NCBI RefSeq assembly: GCF_041929205.1
Contig: NZ_JBHFNT010000305.1
Reading direction: 5' to 3' (one strand)
DNA: 64,000 nucleotides
Origin: Floridanema evergladense
GTDB taxonomy: Bacteria; Cyanobacteriota; Cyanobacteriia; Cyanobacteriales; Aerosakkonemataceae
Positions 6,395-13,912 of the stretch are shown one piece after another. A program made the position numbers and the translations under genes. Positions within the stretch are counted from its first letter, which is position 1; every line of letters begins with the position of its first letter. The notes under the pieces were generated by a model that was not told the origin of the DNA, searched no databases, and saw nothing but the letters and a program-made list of their open reading frames with translations.

Positions 6395-9238
6395 TTATGA
6401 ATCGGGAATCTCGATAAAAAAACGATTACGCCCGGTTGATTTAGCTTGGTAAAGGGCGCGATCGGCTGCTTCAATTAAATCTAAAGGGACTGTTTCCAAT
6501 GTGGGAATTTTTGTGGCAATTCCGATACTGATTGTTACACATTTTGAGACGATGGAAGCAACATGAGGAAGATGCAATTCTTGGATAGCTTGTTGAATTT
6601 TTTGGGCAACTATTACAGCACCATTACTATCAGTATGGGGTAAAATAATGGCAAATTCTTCGCCACCATAACGGGCTACTAAATCGATCGGGCGTTGCAC
6701 TCCTTTTCTCAAGGCTTGGGCAATAAGTTTTAAGCAAACATCTCCATCGGTGTGACCGTAGTTATCATTATATTGTTTAAAATAATCAATGTCACAAAGG
6801 AGTAAAGATAAAGGGCGTTGTTCGCGAATTAAACGAGTCCATTCATCAGAAAGTGTACGATCGAAACAGCGGCGATTAGCAACTTGAGTTAATTGATCGA
6901 TTAAGGCTAAATTTTCCAGCTGTTTGTTAGCGATTTGTAATTTTTGGTGTAGTTCTGATTGTTGAATTGCGATCGCTACTTGTATCGCCAATTGTTGCAG
7001 AAGTTCGCTTTCCCAAGGATACCATTGACGCGGGGAACTACAATGATGTGCTACTAACAAACCCCAAAGATTATCACTTTGTAAAATAGGTACAACTAAC
7101 TTGGCTCTTACTTGCAATTTTTCCAATAATTCTATATGACAAGGATCGAAACCTGCATGATAAATATCTGGAATTTCTCGAATTGTATTGTCCTCATATA
7201 ACTTTCCTTGTCTATCGACAAAATAAGTATCGGTGATTTCCATATTGAGAATTTTTAGCCAACCTTCGGCAACTGATTCTTTAACTACTACGCCACTCCA
7301 ATCGGGATTAAAACGATAGATAATTACTCGATCGGTTTGCAAAAATTGTCTGACTTCATCAACTGTAGTATTTAAAATTTGCTCTAAATCTAATGATTGA
7401 CGAATGTGTTGGGCGATCGCATAAATCATCCTTTCCCTTTCCGCTTGTTGTTTTAAAGTTTCTTCCATAAGTTTGCGTTCAGTGATATCAGTATTCGTCC
7501 CAATCATTCGCAAAGGAACGCCATTTTTTGTGCGCTCAATAACTTTACCACGAGCTAAAATCCATTTATAAGTTCCATCTTTACATTGCAGTCGGTATTC
7601 GTTAGTAAACTGTTCTGTTGCCCCGCAAAAATGCTTTTCAAGTTCCTGATAAATTTGTTTAATATCATCAGGATGAACCAAAATTTCCCAATCATTTATC
7701 TTATTGCCAATTTCATCTCCAGCAAATCCTAACATTTCTTTCCAGCGACCTGATGAGAAAAGTTCTTTTGTTTGAATATTCCAATCCCAAACTCCATCTC
7801 CGTTTCCTTCTAAGGCATATTGCCAACGCACTTCACTTTCTCGCAATGCTGCTTCAGCTTCGATGCGATCGCTAATATCTTCAGCAAATGCAAAAACATA
7901 TTCTTCATCATTAAACTTGATATAATTAGCGCTAATTTCTACTGGGAAAATCTGACCATCTTTTCTTTGATGTCGAGAAATAAAAGTAATACTTTGGCGT
8001 TTTTTAAGTACTTGCCAAGCTTTTGACCATAACTCCTGAGACCAATCTGGATCGAAGTCATAAACGGACATTGATTCTAACTCGGTACGAGAATAACCTA
8101 GCGATCGACAAGCAGCTTGATTAAGGCGCAAAACTTTGCCATTTTTGTCAAACCAAGTTACTGAAAGAGATAAAGATTCAAAAGAGAAATCAGTTAAGCG
8201 GAGAGATTTTTCTAACTGTTTGCGCTGACTAATATCTTCAAAAATATATAATCTGCCAAAATAGCGATCGTAAATATCTCGAACTTGACTAGAAAAGCGG
8301 CGAATTGTCCGCCCATCTACAAACAGAATTTCATCTTCAATTGTGCAACGGTTTTCTTCACTTTGCAATGGTTTACAACTTTCTGCAAATGCCGGAACAT
8401 CCGCAATTAACCGCACGCAATCAGGAATAATATCATTATTTTTTACCTCGCCTCGCTGCATTTTCTCTGCTAAATATTCAATTCCCCAAATTTCGCAAAA
8501 GCGGTAATTAAAATATAAAATTTCATCGTTGCGATTATTCACAACATAAAACCCCAACTGCGAACTATCAGTCATGGAACGCAAAAGCGCTTCTTGACCG
8601 TGCAGTTCTTTTTCAATAACTTGGTGTGCTTGTAAAACAACTTGTTCTGTTTCTAGCAATTTATTCTGTTGTCTTAATTGCTGTTGCACTTCTAACTGTC
8701 GCAAGGCAATTCCTACTTGTGTTGTAATCAATTGCACAAATTTAATTTCTAAAGAATGCCATTGGCGAGGACTGCTGCACTGATGAACAATTAATAAACC
8801 CCAAATATCAGGAGAAGTGATGACATTTTCTTGCAGTCGTTGGCGCGTCACTAAAATTGGTACAACCAAATTAGCTCGAATTTGCAAACTGGTTAATAAA
8901 TCTTTGTAACATTGTTCCAGAGGTTGAGCATCAGTGTCTTCTAAAATACTGATTCGCCCTTGTTGATACTCTGCTTTCCAGTCAGTATTGAAGCAAGGGT
9001 CATAAATTAGTTGTCCGATAATTCCTTGCCATTCGGGACTGACAGACTCTTCTGCTACTACTCCATCTCCATCGGGGAGAAAACGGTAGATTACGACGCG
9101 ATCGCTTCCCAATACTTCCCTAACTTCCTGCGCCGTAAAACTCAAAATCTCACTCAAGTTAAAGTACTGGTGAGTTCGCTGAGTGAATTCCCTAATGCGA
9201 TCGAGTATTTGCTCCAAAGTAAAATTAGCACCAGACAT
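6395..9238 (-). CDS. Photoreceptor diguanylate cyclase: GAF(DXCF)-PAS-PAS-PAS-GAF(Cys-His)-GGDEF
   Basis: A multidomain cytoplasmic sensor predicted to make cyclic di-GMP in response to light. Residue numbers use the longest open frame, starting at 9319. GAF1 (about 50-215) has the DXCF motif DPCF (Cys109) plus a canonical-position Cys137 followed by Tyr. Three PAS domains follow (about 240-370, 370-490, 490-620); the last ends in a PAC-type TNTDITER. GAF2 (about 630-800) has the canonical cyanobacteriochrome DPCHIELL with Cys727-His728. The GGDEF domain (about 815-970) has an intact GGEEF (885-889) and an RxxD inhibitory site (RPID, 876-879), so it should be active and product-inhibited. The start at 9238 (MSGANFTLEQIL) is preferred because homology begins there; no strong RBS decides it. 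Bilin binding is inferred from the motifs. Confidence 0.88.
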   Translation of the reverse strand: MSGANFTLEQILDRIREFTQRTHQYFNLSEILSFTAQEVREVLGSDRVVIYRFLPDGDGVVAEESVSPEWQGIIGQLIYDPCFNTDWKAEYQQGRISILEDTDAQPLEQCYKDLLTSLQIRANLVVPILVTRQRLQENVITSPDIWGLLIVHQCSSPRQWHSLEIKFVQLITTQVGIALRQLEVQQQLRQQNKLLETEQVVLQAHQVIEKELHGQEALLRSMTDSSQLGFYVVNNRNDEILYFNYRFCEIWGIEYLAEKMQRGEVKNNDIIPDCVRLIADVPAFAESCKPLQSEENRCTIEDEILFVDGRTIRRFSSQVRDIYDRYFGRLYIFEDISQRKQLEKSLRLTDFSFESLSLSVTWFDKNGKVLRLNQAACRSLGYSRTELESMSVYDFDPDWSQELWSKAWQVLKKRQSITFISRHQRKDGQIFPVEISANYIKFNDEEYVFAFAEDISDRIEAEAALRESEVRWQYALEGNGDGVWDWNIQTKELFSSGRWKEMLGFAGDEIGNKINDWEILVHPDDIKQIYQELEKHFCGATEQFTNEYRLQCKDGTYKWILARGKVIERTKNGVPLRMIGTNTDITERKLMEETLKQQAERERMIYAIAQHIRQSLDLEQILNTTVDEVRQFLQTDRVIIYRFNPDWSGVVVKESVAEGWLKILNMEITDTYFVDRQGKLYEDNTIREIPDIYHAGFDPCHIELLEKLQVRAKLVVPILQSDNLWGLLVAHHCSSPRQWYPWESELLQQLAIQVAIAIQQSELHQKLQIANKQLENLALIDQLTQVANRRCFDRTLSDEWTRLIREQRPLSLLLCDIDYFKQYNDNYGHTDGDVCLKLIAQALRKGVQRPIDLVARYGGEEFAIILPHTDSNGAVIVAQKIQQAIQELHLPHVASIVSKCVTISIGIATKIPTLETVPLDLIEAADRALYQAKSTGRNRFFIEIPDS

Positions 9239-9542
9239 ATAACTAAGGAACATAGTAATAATAGTAAGATCTACTGTACTATTTAATACAATTTTTTTCG
9301 ATAAACTCGTTCTATGCAAAATTGCACATAAAATAACACATAACTTAGGTAAATTTTATAAAAATTCGTAAGAAGTATAATATCGGTCAATTACTATGCG
9401 TCTAAAGTAAATTTTCTAGTATGAGGAAATAACCAACTTTGATTGCTAAAAGTTTTAATGCTAAATTTTTCGATATCGAACAATAAGCGTTACAGAGATA
9501 TGGCTGTGATTTAATTAAGCCATATCTCAGAACCGATCGACA

Positions 9543-10010
9543 CTAAGCAGTTGCTTTCACCACAACAGAACTACCATCAATTTTCGCTTGGTAAGTTGCC
9601 AAAGGTTTCTTAGCTGGCCCTTGTAAAACTTTACCATCTGCGCTATATTCTGCATCATGGCAAGGACAATCAAACATCTTTTCGCTTTTCTTCCATTTGA
9701 CTGTACAACCGTCATGTGTACAAGTAGGATTAACAGCGATTAAACTGTTAGAATCATTGGGATTTCTAATTACTAAAACAGGGCCAACAGGAGATTTTTT
9801 ATTGAGAATTTGCCCATCTTTGTCTAGTGCTGCTACCGTACCAACGGATTTAAAACCGCTAGATTGAGCAATAGTAGAAGATGTATTTGTTAGGGGAGTT
9901 TCTGCGTTAGCTGAATTGTGAGAGTCGGGTAAACAAGTGGCGATCGCCACTGGTAAAGAACTCGCCACTGCGCCAACACCTACCCAGCCTAAAAATTCAC
10001 GACGATTCAT
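9543..10010 (-). CDS. Rieske [2Fe-2S] protein with twin-arginine signal
   Basis: A 155-residue exported iron-sulphur protein. It begins NRREFLGWVGVGAVASSLP, a twin-arginine-type signal, so it is probably folded before export and acts outside the cytoplasmic or thylakoid membrane. The Rieske cluster ligands are complete: CTHDGC and CPCHDAEY. The C-terminal beta strands are short, as in soluble cyanobacterial Rieske proteins rather than PetC, which has a much longer domain. The start at 10010 places the RR motif at the N terminus; an upstream in-frame start would add 12 residues and is less likely. It lies downstream of a small PepSY-type membrane protein on the same strand, so the two may form an electron-transfer pair; the partner and substrate are unknown. 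Confidence 0.85.
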   Translation of the reverse strand: MNRREFLGWVGVGAVASSLPVAIATCLPDSHNSANAETPLTNTSSTIAQSSGFKSVGTVAALDKDGQILNKKSPVGPVLVIRNPNDSNSLIAVNPTCTHDGCTVKWKKSEKMFDCPCHDAEYSADGKVLQGPAKKPLATYQAKIDGSSVVVKATA

Positions 10011-10147
10011 AGTCTTTTCCCATGATTTATTTAGAAAAACTAGCAATAGAGAAGTGTTTAGTGCGATTCAGAAGCGATCGACAACTAAATACTTCTCTTT
10101 AAACTATACTACTTTTTCCAATAGCTTTCGGGAAATAAGATTTAACA

Positions 10148-10432
10148 TTAGTTGTTTGGATTGTCGGAAGAACGGCGTTTATTAAATAAACCAGTCATAC
10201 TCAAACCAGTTACTAGTAAGCCAATTAATCCCAAACCGTTTAAAACTGGGTAAATCTTGTCTAAATGGATGATTTTCATAGTGTGAATTCCCATCAAAAA
10301 CCGGGATATTTCTTCTTCTTGGAACCATTCAAACAGAATGGTATAGACTACCCCAGTAATTACGGTTAGAATTAATGGCAGGGAAGTGGCGATCGCAATT
10401 TGCCGATGATACTTCCGAAAAATTCGATTCAT
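10148..10432 (-). CDS. Small PepSY-associated-type membrane protein
   Basis: A 94-residue protein with two predicted membrane helices (about residues 13-35 and 63-82) around a short loop with the H-T-M/H-L-D-K-I-Y-P pattern seen in small PepSY-TM proteins. Related proteins are often next to iron or redox genes. The ATG at 10432 is chosen because a purine-rich GAGGGAG sits immediately upstream; a TTG four codons earlier also opens the frame. It precedes the Rieske gene by about 137 bases on the same strand and could be its membrane anchor or electron partner; this is inference from position only. Confidence 0.65.
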   Translation of the reverse strand: MNRIFRKYHRQIAIATSLPLILTVITGVVYTILFEWFQEEEISRFLMGIHTMKIIHLDKIYPVLNGLGLIGLLVTGLSMTGLFNKRRSSDNPNN

Positions 10433-10547
10433 AAACTCCCTCAAAAATTAACAGAAAATCTGATTTTAAAGTAAGCAAGTAGAGTGCATCAGACTTAATA
10501 AATTAGTAAAAACTAGCAAGTGTAATATCTGAAGCACCCTGCACAAC

Positions 10548-11034
10548 CTAATTAAACCTAGCCAACAATTCTGCACGGGATAAATTCAACAACAAAGCAG
10601 GTGAATCTGCTGGCGGTAATGCCAACAAAGGCTCAATAATTGCAGTTAGTTCCTCATCCAATTCCCCAAACTTAGCCCTCAATAAATTTTCCACAAAAAT
10701 TCGCTGTCCTTGGTCAATACCTCGCTGAGTAGCTTCAGCTAAACGTTGTTCGTAAATTGGTGACAAACGCATAATTAAATTTTCCTCCTCTGGTGCTAAA
10801 TTTTGGTTTACTTCTAATATAGCCTTGAGGTTACTTAATAACTCCAAAACCACAATTCGCAAGGGGTCATTTTCTGGAAGTTCTGCTAATTGATCGATTG
10901 CTTGTTCCTGCACTCTCCCCTTGCCTAAAATTCGTAACCAAAGTGTTTCCGGGGTTGGCGGTAATTGGTGAATTACCACTATTCCCGTTTTCAAATGTGC
11001 GGGAAGAAAATAAACTCCGCTTAAATACTTCCTT
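10548..11034 (-). pseudogene. Rpn-like/PD-(D/E)XK protein, C-terminal remnant
   Basis: The frame encodes SGVYFLPAHLKTGIVVIHQL and then a long helical tail with LGKGRVQEQAIDQLAELP, followed by EEENLIMRLSPIYEQRLAEA. This is the second half of a protein family of about 250-300 residues common in cyanobacteria. Upstream of GVYFLP the frame meets a TAA at about 11038 and the expected N-terminal nuclease-like half is missing. The open frame from 10994 would need a TTG start without a good RBS. I therefore read it as a 5'-truncated gene; a short expressed product cannot be excluded. Confidence 0.7.
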
Positions 11035-11064
11035 TTTCTAGTAACTACTGATTACTTAAAATTT

Positions 11065-11098
11065 GCGTTGGCGTAGCCTGCCGTAGGCATATCGCCTA
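11065..11098. repeat. Short dispersed repeat with GTAGCCTGCCGTAGGC core
   Basis: A short imperfect palindrome of the type TGGCGTAGCC...TAGGCATATCGCC, familiar as a dispersed repeat in filamentous cyanobacteria. It sits directly at the broken 5' end of the Rpn-like remnant. A similar element lies at 27216-27244. Confidence 0.7.
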
Positions 11099-11190
11099 AT
11101 TTCCACCCTAAGATAGATGTAAGAAACAGTTCTAATCCATGAAGATGATAACTTTAATTCTTTCGCTCTGCAAACTGAATCTACACAGCC

Positions 11191-11574
11191 ATGCAAAAAT
11201 ATATTCCTCTGATAGCAAGGGCTTTTCTTGCCGCAATTTTTCTGAAATCTGCTTTCGATAAAATCACAGGTTTTGCGGGAACACAAAAATATATGGCGCA
11301 GAATGGTATTCCGTTACAGTTAACAGGTTTGTTGTTGGTGGGTGCGATCGTATTTGAACTTTTAGGCGGTTTTTCAGTGTTACTTGGTTATAAAGCCCGT
11401 TGGGGAAGCATTCTCTTAATCATCTTTTTAATCCCCGCAACTTTGATTTTCCACACTAATTTTGCTGACAGAATGCAAGTAATTCAATTTATGAAAAACT
11501 TGGCAATTTTAGGCGGATTATTAATGGTGTATTATTATGGTTCTGGGCAAATTAGTTTGGATGAAAAAATCTAG
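11191..11574 (+). CDS. DoxX family membrane protein
   Basis: A 127-residue protein with four predicted membrane helices. The opening PLIARAFLAAIFLKSAFDKITGF and the later FHTNF motif are typical of DoxX/DoxD-like proteins, which are small quinone-related or redox-associated membrane proteins of varied role. Length fits. It is the first plus-strand gene of the window and stands alone, convergent with the SMR-type gene at 11646. No function beyond the family can be read from the context. Confidence 0.85.
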   Translation: MQKYIPLIARAFLAAIFLKSAFDKITGFAGTQKYMAQNGIPLQLTGLLLVGAIVFELLGGFSVLLGYKARWGSILLIIFLIPATLIFHTNFADRMQVIQFMKNLAILGGLLMVYYYGSGQISLDEKI

Positions 11575-11645
11575 TTTTAAGCGGGTTTTGCAATAAATCA
11601 ATTAATCATAGTAGTTCTTCTAGACTAACTATGGGAAAGACAATC

Positions 11646-11984
11646 TCAGCTAATTTTGCCAAAGGCGATCGCAATAATCCCACTAATCATTAATCCCACA
11701 CCTATCCATCCCACAGAAGAAACTGGTTCCCTTAAAATAATTGCCCCTGACATTGTTGTTGCCAAAACAGTTAATCCAATAACCACTGGATAAGCTACAG
11801 ATAAATTGAACTTGCCTAAAACCAAAATATAAAATATCGTGCTGACTCCGTAAGCAGCTAGACCACCAAATAAATATATATTCAGAGGATTTTGTCCCGC
11901 ACCCAGTTTTAATAGCGTTTGCGCCCCACTGTTTAGAGCAACTGAGAGCAGGATTAAAATAAAAAATACAAAATTACTTGGCAT
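11646..11984 (-). CDS. Small multidrug resistance/EamA-type membrane protein
   Basis: A 112-residue protein with four predicted helices, matching one half of a drug/metabolite transporter repeat. It has an early GAQTLLKLGAG and a central AYPVVIGLTVLATTMSGAIILREP, the usual SMR/EamA core. The Glu in helix 1 used by EmrE for proton coupling is not evident, so it is closer to the small flippase-like members (ArnE/ArnF type) than to a drug exporter. Its position at the edge of the polysaccharide region agrees with lipid-linked sugar movement, but that is inference. Confidence 0.75.
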   Translation of the reverse strand: MPSNFVFFILILLSVALNSGAQTLLKLGAGQNPLNIYLFGGLAAYGVSTIFYILVLGKFNLSVAYPVVIGLTVLATTMSGAIILREPVSSVGWIGVGLMISGIIAIAFGKIS

Positions 11985-12025
11985 AATTAATGTCCTTGCT
12001 GATTAGTTTTAGAAACCGTATGTAC

Positions 12026-12069
12026 CCCCCGTTGTAGGGGTAATTCATGAATTACCCCTACAACGGGGG
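12026..12069. repeat. Perfect 44-bp palindrome with TTCA|TGAA centre
   Basis: Positions 12026-12047 are the exact reverse complement of 12048-12069. The arms read ...GTTGTAGGGGTAATTCA. It lies between the yqeG stop and the SMR-type gene start, so its RNA would fold into a strong hairpin that may act as a terminator for yqeG. It belongs to the same family as the palindromes at 46089, 46828 and 48377. Confidence 0.93.
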
Positions 12070-12108
12070 CATTCATCCGACATTTGTAGGTAAAGATTTT
12101 TTGCCATT

Positions 12109-12645
12109 TCAAGTCTGATAAGAATTAGCATCAAAATCTTCCAGTTCGTGCTCCAAAGGATAAGGTGTTTGTACTCTTTTTCCGAATAGCTTTTCCCACC
12201 AGCGAAAAGGATGGGGAAGTGTAGCTACTTGGATACTAGGACAACCGACGAGCCATGCTCCTAAAACATCTGTATGACGACTATCACCAATCACAACTAC
12301 TTGTTTTGGTTTTAGTTTCATGACTTTGAGCGCTTTCCAAAAGGCAAAGGGAAATGGTTTCTTAGCTGGATTAATAGCTGGTATATCCAATCGATAAGTC
12401 CAGTATCTTACTCGGTAGCGACGCTTGCCATTGGAGAGGATATAAAACTTGAATCCTGCTAGTTTTGCTTGTTGAATCCAAGCTTCTGCACCAGGAGATA
12501 GATAGCGATCGTCCTCAGAAACAATCGTATTATCCAAATCTAAGATTACACCTCTGATTCCAGAGGCTTCTAATAATTCAAGTTTGATTGTCGCCAACCG
12601 ATATTCGGTTTTTGGAAAATAGTACTTTCCCACCTCGATCCTCAA
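12109..12645 (-). CDS. YqeG family HAD IIIA-type phosphatase
   Basis: A 178-residue haloacid-dehalogenase-superfamily phosphatase. Motif I is DLDNT (about residues 36-40), motif II is the Ser of ILSNG (about 70-73), and motifs III/IV are the conserved Lys region followed by VIGDSRHTDVLGA (about 117-129). The family includes phosphatidylglycerophosphate phosphatases and is widespread in cyanobacteria, so a role in phosphatidylglycerol synthesis is plausible. It is the last gene of the minus-strand run, about 25 bases downstream of the UbiA-type gene, and the two are probably co-transcribed. Confidence 0.85.
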   Translation of the reverse strand: MRIEVGKYYFPKTEYRLATIKLELLEASGIRGVILDLDNTIVSEDDRYLSPGAEAWIQQAKLAGFKFYILSNGKRRYRVRYWTYRLDIPAINPAKKPFPFAFWKALKVMKLKPKQVVVIGDSRHTDVLGAWLVGCPSIQVATLPHPFRWWEKLFGKRVQTPYPLEHELEDFDANSYQT

Positions 12646-12669
12646 CTTCTTGGTGAATAGAACAACAAC

Positions 12670-13602
12670 TTATCTGATGATGATGCCATGACTTTTAAAC
12701 CAGAGAATGGCAAAACTTATGAGTACCCAACCGAGAACAGTTAATAGAATTGGTCGATCTTTTAATAAAACTTCTTCGGGTCTTTCGCTTTGACCACCAA
12801 CTTCGCCTTCTTCTACTCCTTCAGTTCTGCGGGCAATTTCTTCAGGATCGCTCAGGAGTTGATAGCGAAAAATGCCATACATTACAAAGGGCAATGTTAC
12901 CATCATCCAAGGAGTTGAAGCACCGTTAACTTGTGGCCCTGAACTCCAAATTGCATAAGTTAGAATAGCTCCGTTAGTGACGACGTTCTCCATACGATCG
13001 AGTAGTCCAAAAGAGTAGCGTCTCAGAACTGCTCTAGTTTTACCACCACGAATTTTGATCAACCTTAACTCTGCTTTGCGTTTTTCTACACCCAAAAACA
13101 GCGCTAACATAGCGGTACAAAGCAGAAACCAGGGAGACAGAGGAATTCCCGTAGCTGCGCCACCTGCGTAAGCGCGGAAGACAAATCCCATTGCGATCGC
13201 TACCACATCCAAAATCACAGTCCGCTTCAGCTTTAAATTGTAGGCGACTTGCAGTAGAGCATAGCTAATAATAGTTGCTCCTAACCAGCGCGATCGCGTC
13301 CAACCAATAATTATCGCTCCCCCTAACAAAACCACTGCCATTGCGATCGCTACCGGAATACTTACTGCTCCTGATGCGATCGGACGTTTACACTTAACTG
13401 GATGCTCCCGGTCAGATTTGACATCTACAATGTCATTCAGTAAGTAAAAACTACTGGATGCCGCACAAAATAGCACAAATGCTAATAAGCTACCCAGAAT
13501 CGTTTCTAAATTGACGCTAAAAGCAAATAGCGGAGCAGCGAATACAACGAGATTTTTTGTCCACTGGCGGGGTCTAAGCGCTGCTATATAAGGAGATTTC
13601 AT
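12670..13602 (-). CDS. UbiA-type prenyltransferase, decaprenyl-phosphate phosphoribosyltransferase-like
   Basis: A 310-residue polytopic membrane enzyme of the UbiA superfamily. It opens with LRPRQWTKNLVVFAAPLF and has the Mg-binding NDIVDVKSDREHP (about residues 55-67), features of the branch related to mycobacterial Rv3806c, which moves 5-phosphoribose from PRPP onto a polyprenyl phosphate. A second Asp-rich motif is weaker (DVVAIAMGFVFRAYAGG). In actinobacteria this branch feeds arabinan synthesis. Its place at the start of an exopolysaccharide region suggests lipid-linked pentose donors, but substrate is inference. It is followed by yqeG 25 bases downstream. Confidence 0.85.
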   Translation of the reverse strand: MKSPYIAALRPRQWTKNLVVFAAPLFAFSVNLETILGSLLAFVLFCAASSSFYLLNDIVDVKSDREHPVKCKRPIASGAVSIPVAIAMAVVLLGGAIIIGWTRSRWLGATIISYALLQVAYNLKLKRTVILDVVAIAMGFVFRAYAGGAATGIPLSPWFLLCTAMLALFLGVEKRKAELRLIKIRGGKTRAVLRRYSFGLLDRMENVVTNGAILTYAIWSSGPQVNGASTPWMMVTLPFVMYGIFRYQLLSDPEEIARRTEGVEEGEVGGQSERPEEVLLKDRPILLTVLGWVLISFAILWFKSHGIIIR

Positions 13603-13912
13603 ACGCTCATTTTATTTTTGTAAACAACAAGAAGCCTACTTAAGAGTTTGATACTTTGGATAATTTTTGGATTTTCACCCCAAGTAATCTTTTGGACAAA
13701 AGTCACTCTTTATGTTTAAGTTTATCAGACATCGGAATTTTTCCTAGAAAACTTAAATTAAGCTGCGTACATACCTAAAAATAGGTCTCCTGATATTTTT
13801 GGTAATAAATGCAGCTTGTACTAAGCAGTTCAGCTTTTTAGCAAATTAAAAACTAATTTTTAATTTGCTGTTACATTTACTATATCAGGAGTGCCTATTT
13901 AATTACTTAAAG
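13603..13912. other. Intergenic region with terminator hairpin
   Basis: About 310 bases between the prenyltransferase start and the GT-C fusion stop. The right half holds the hairpin described at 13840-13869; the left half should carry the promoter of the prenyltransferase-yqeG unit. No open frame was judged real. Confidence 0.5.
13840..13869 (-). terminator. AT-rich hairpin downstream of the GT-C/glycosidase fusion gene
   Basis: A perfect 13-bp stem (AGCAAATTAAAAA paired with its reverse complement) around a 4-base loop lies 44 bases past the stop at 13913. The low GC of the stem makes intrinsic termination plausible rather than certain. Confidence 0.6.

Noticed and set aside
9543..10010. 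PetC (cytochrome b6f Rieske subunit)
   Set aside because: PetC has an N-terminal membrane helix and a larger Rieske domain; this protein has a twin-arginine signal and a short domain.
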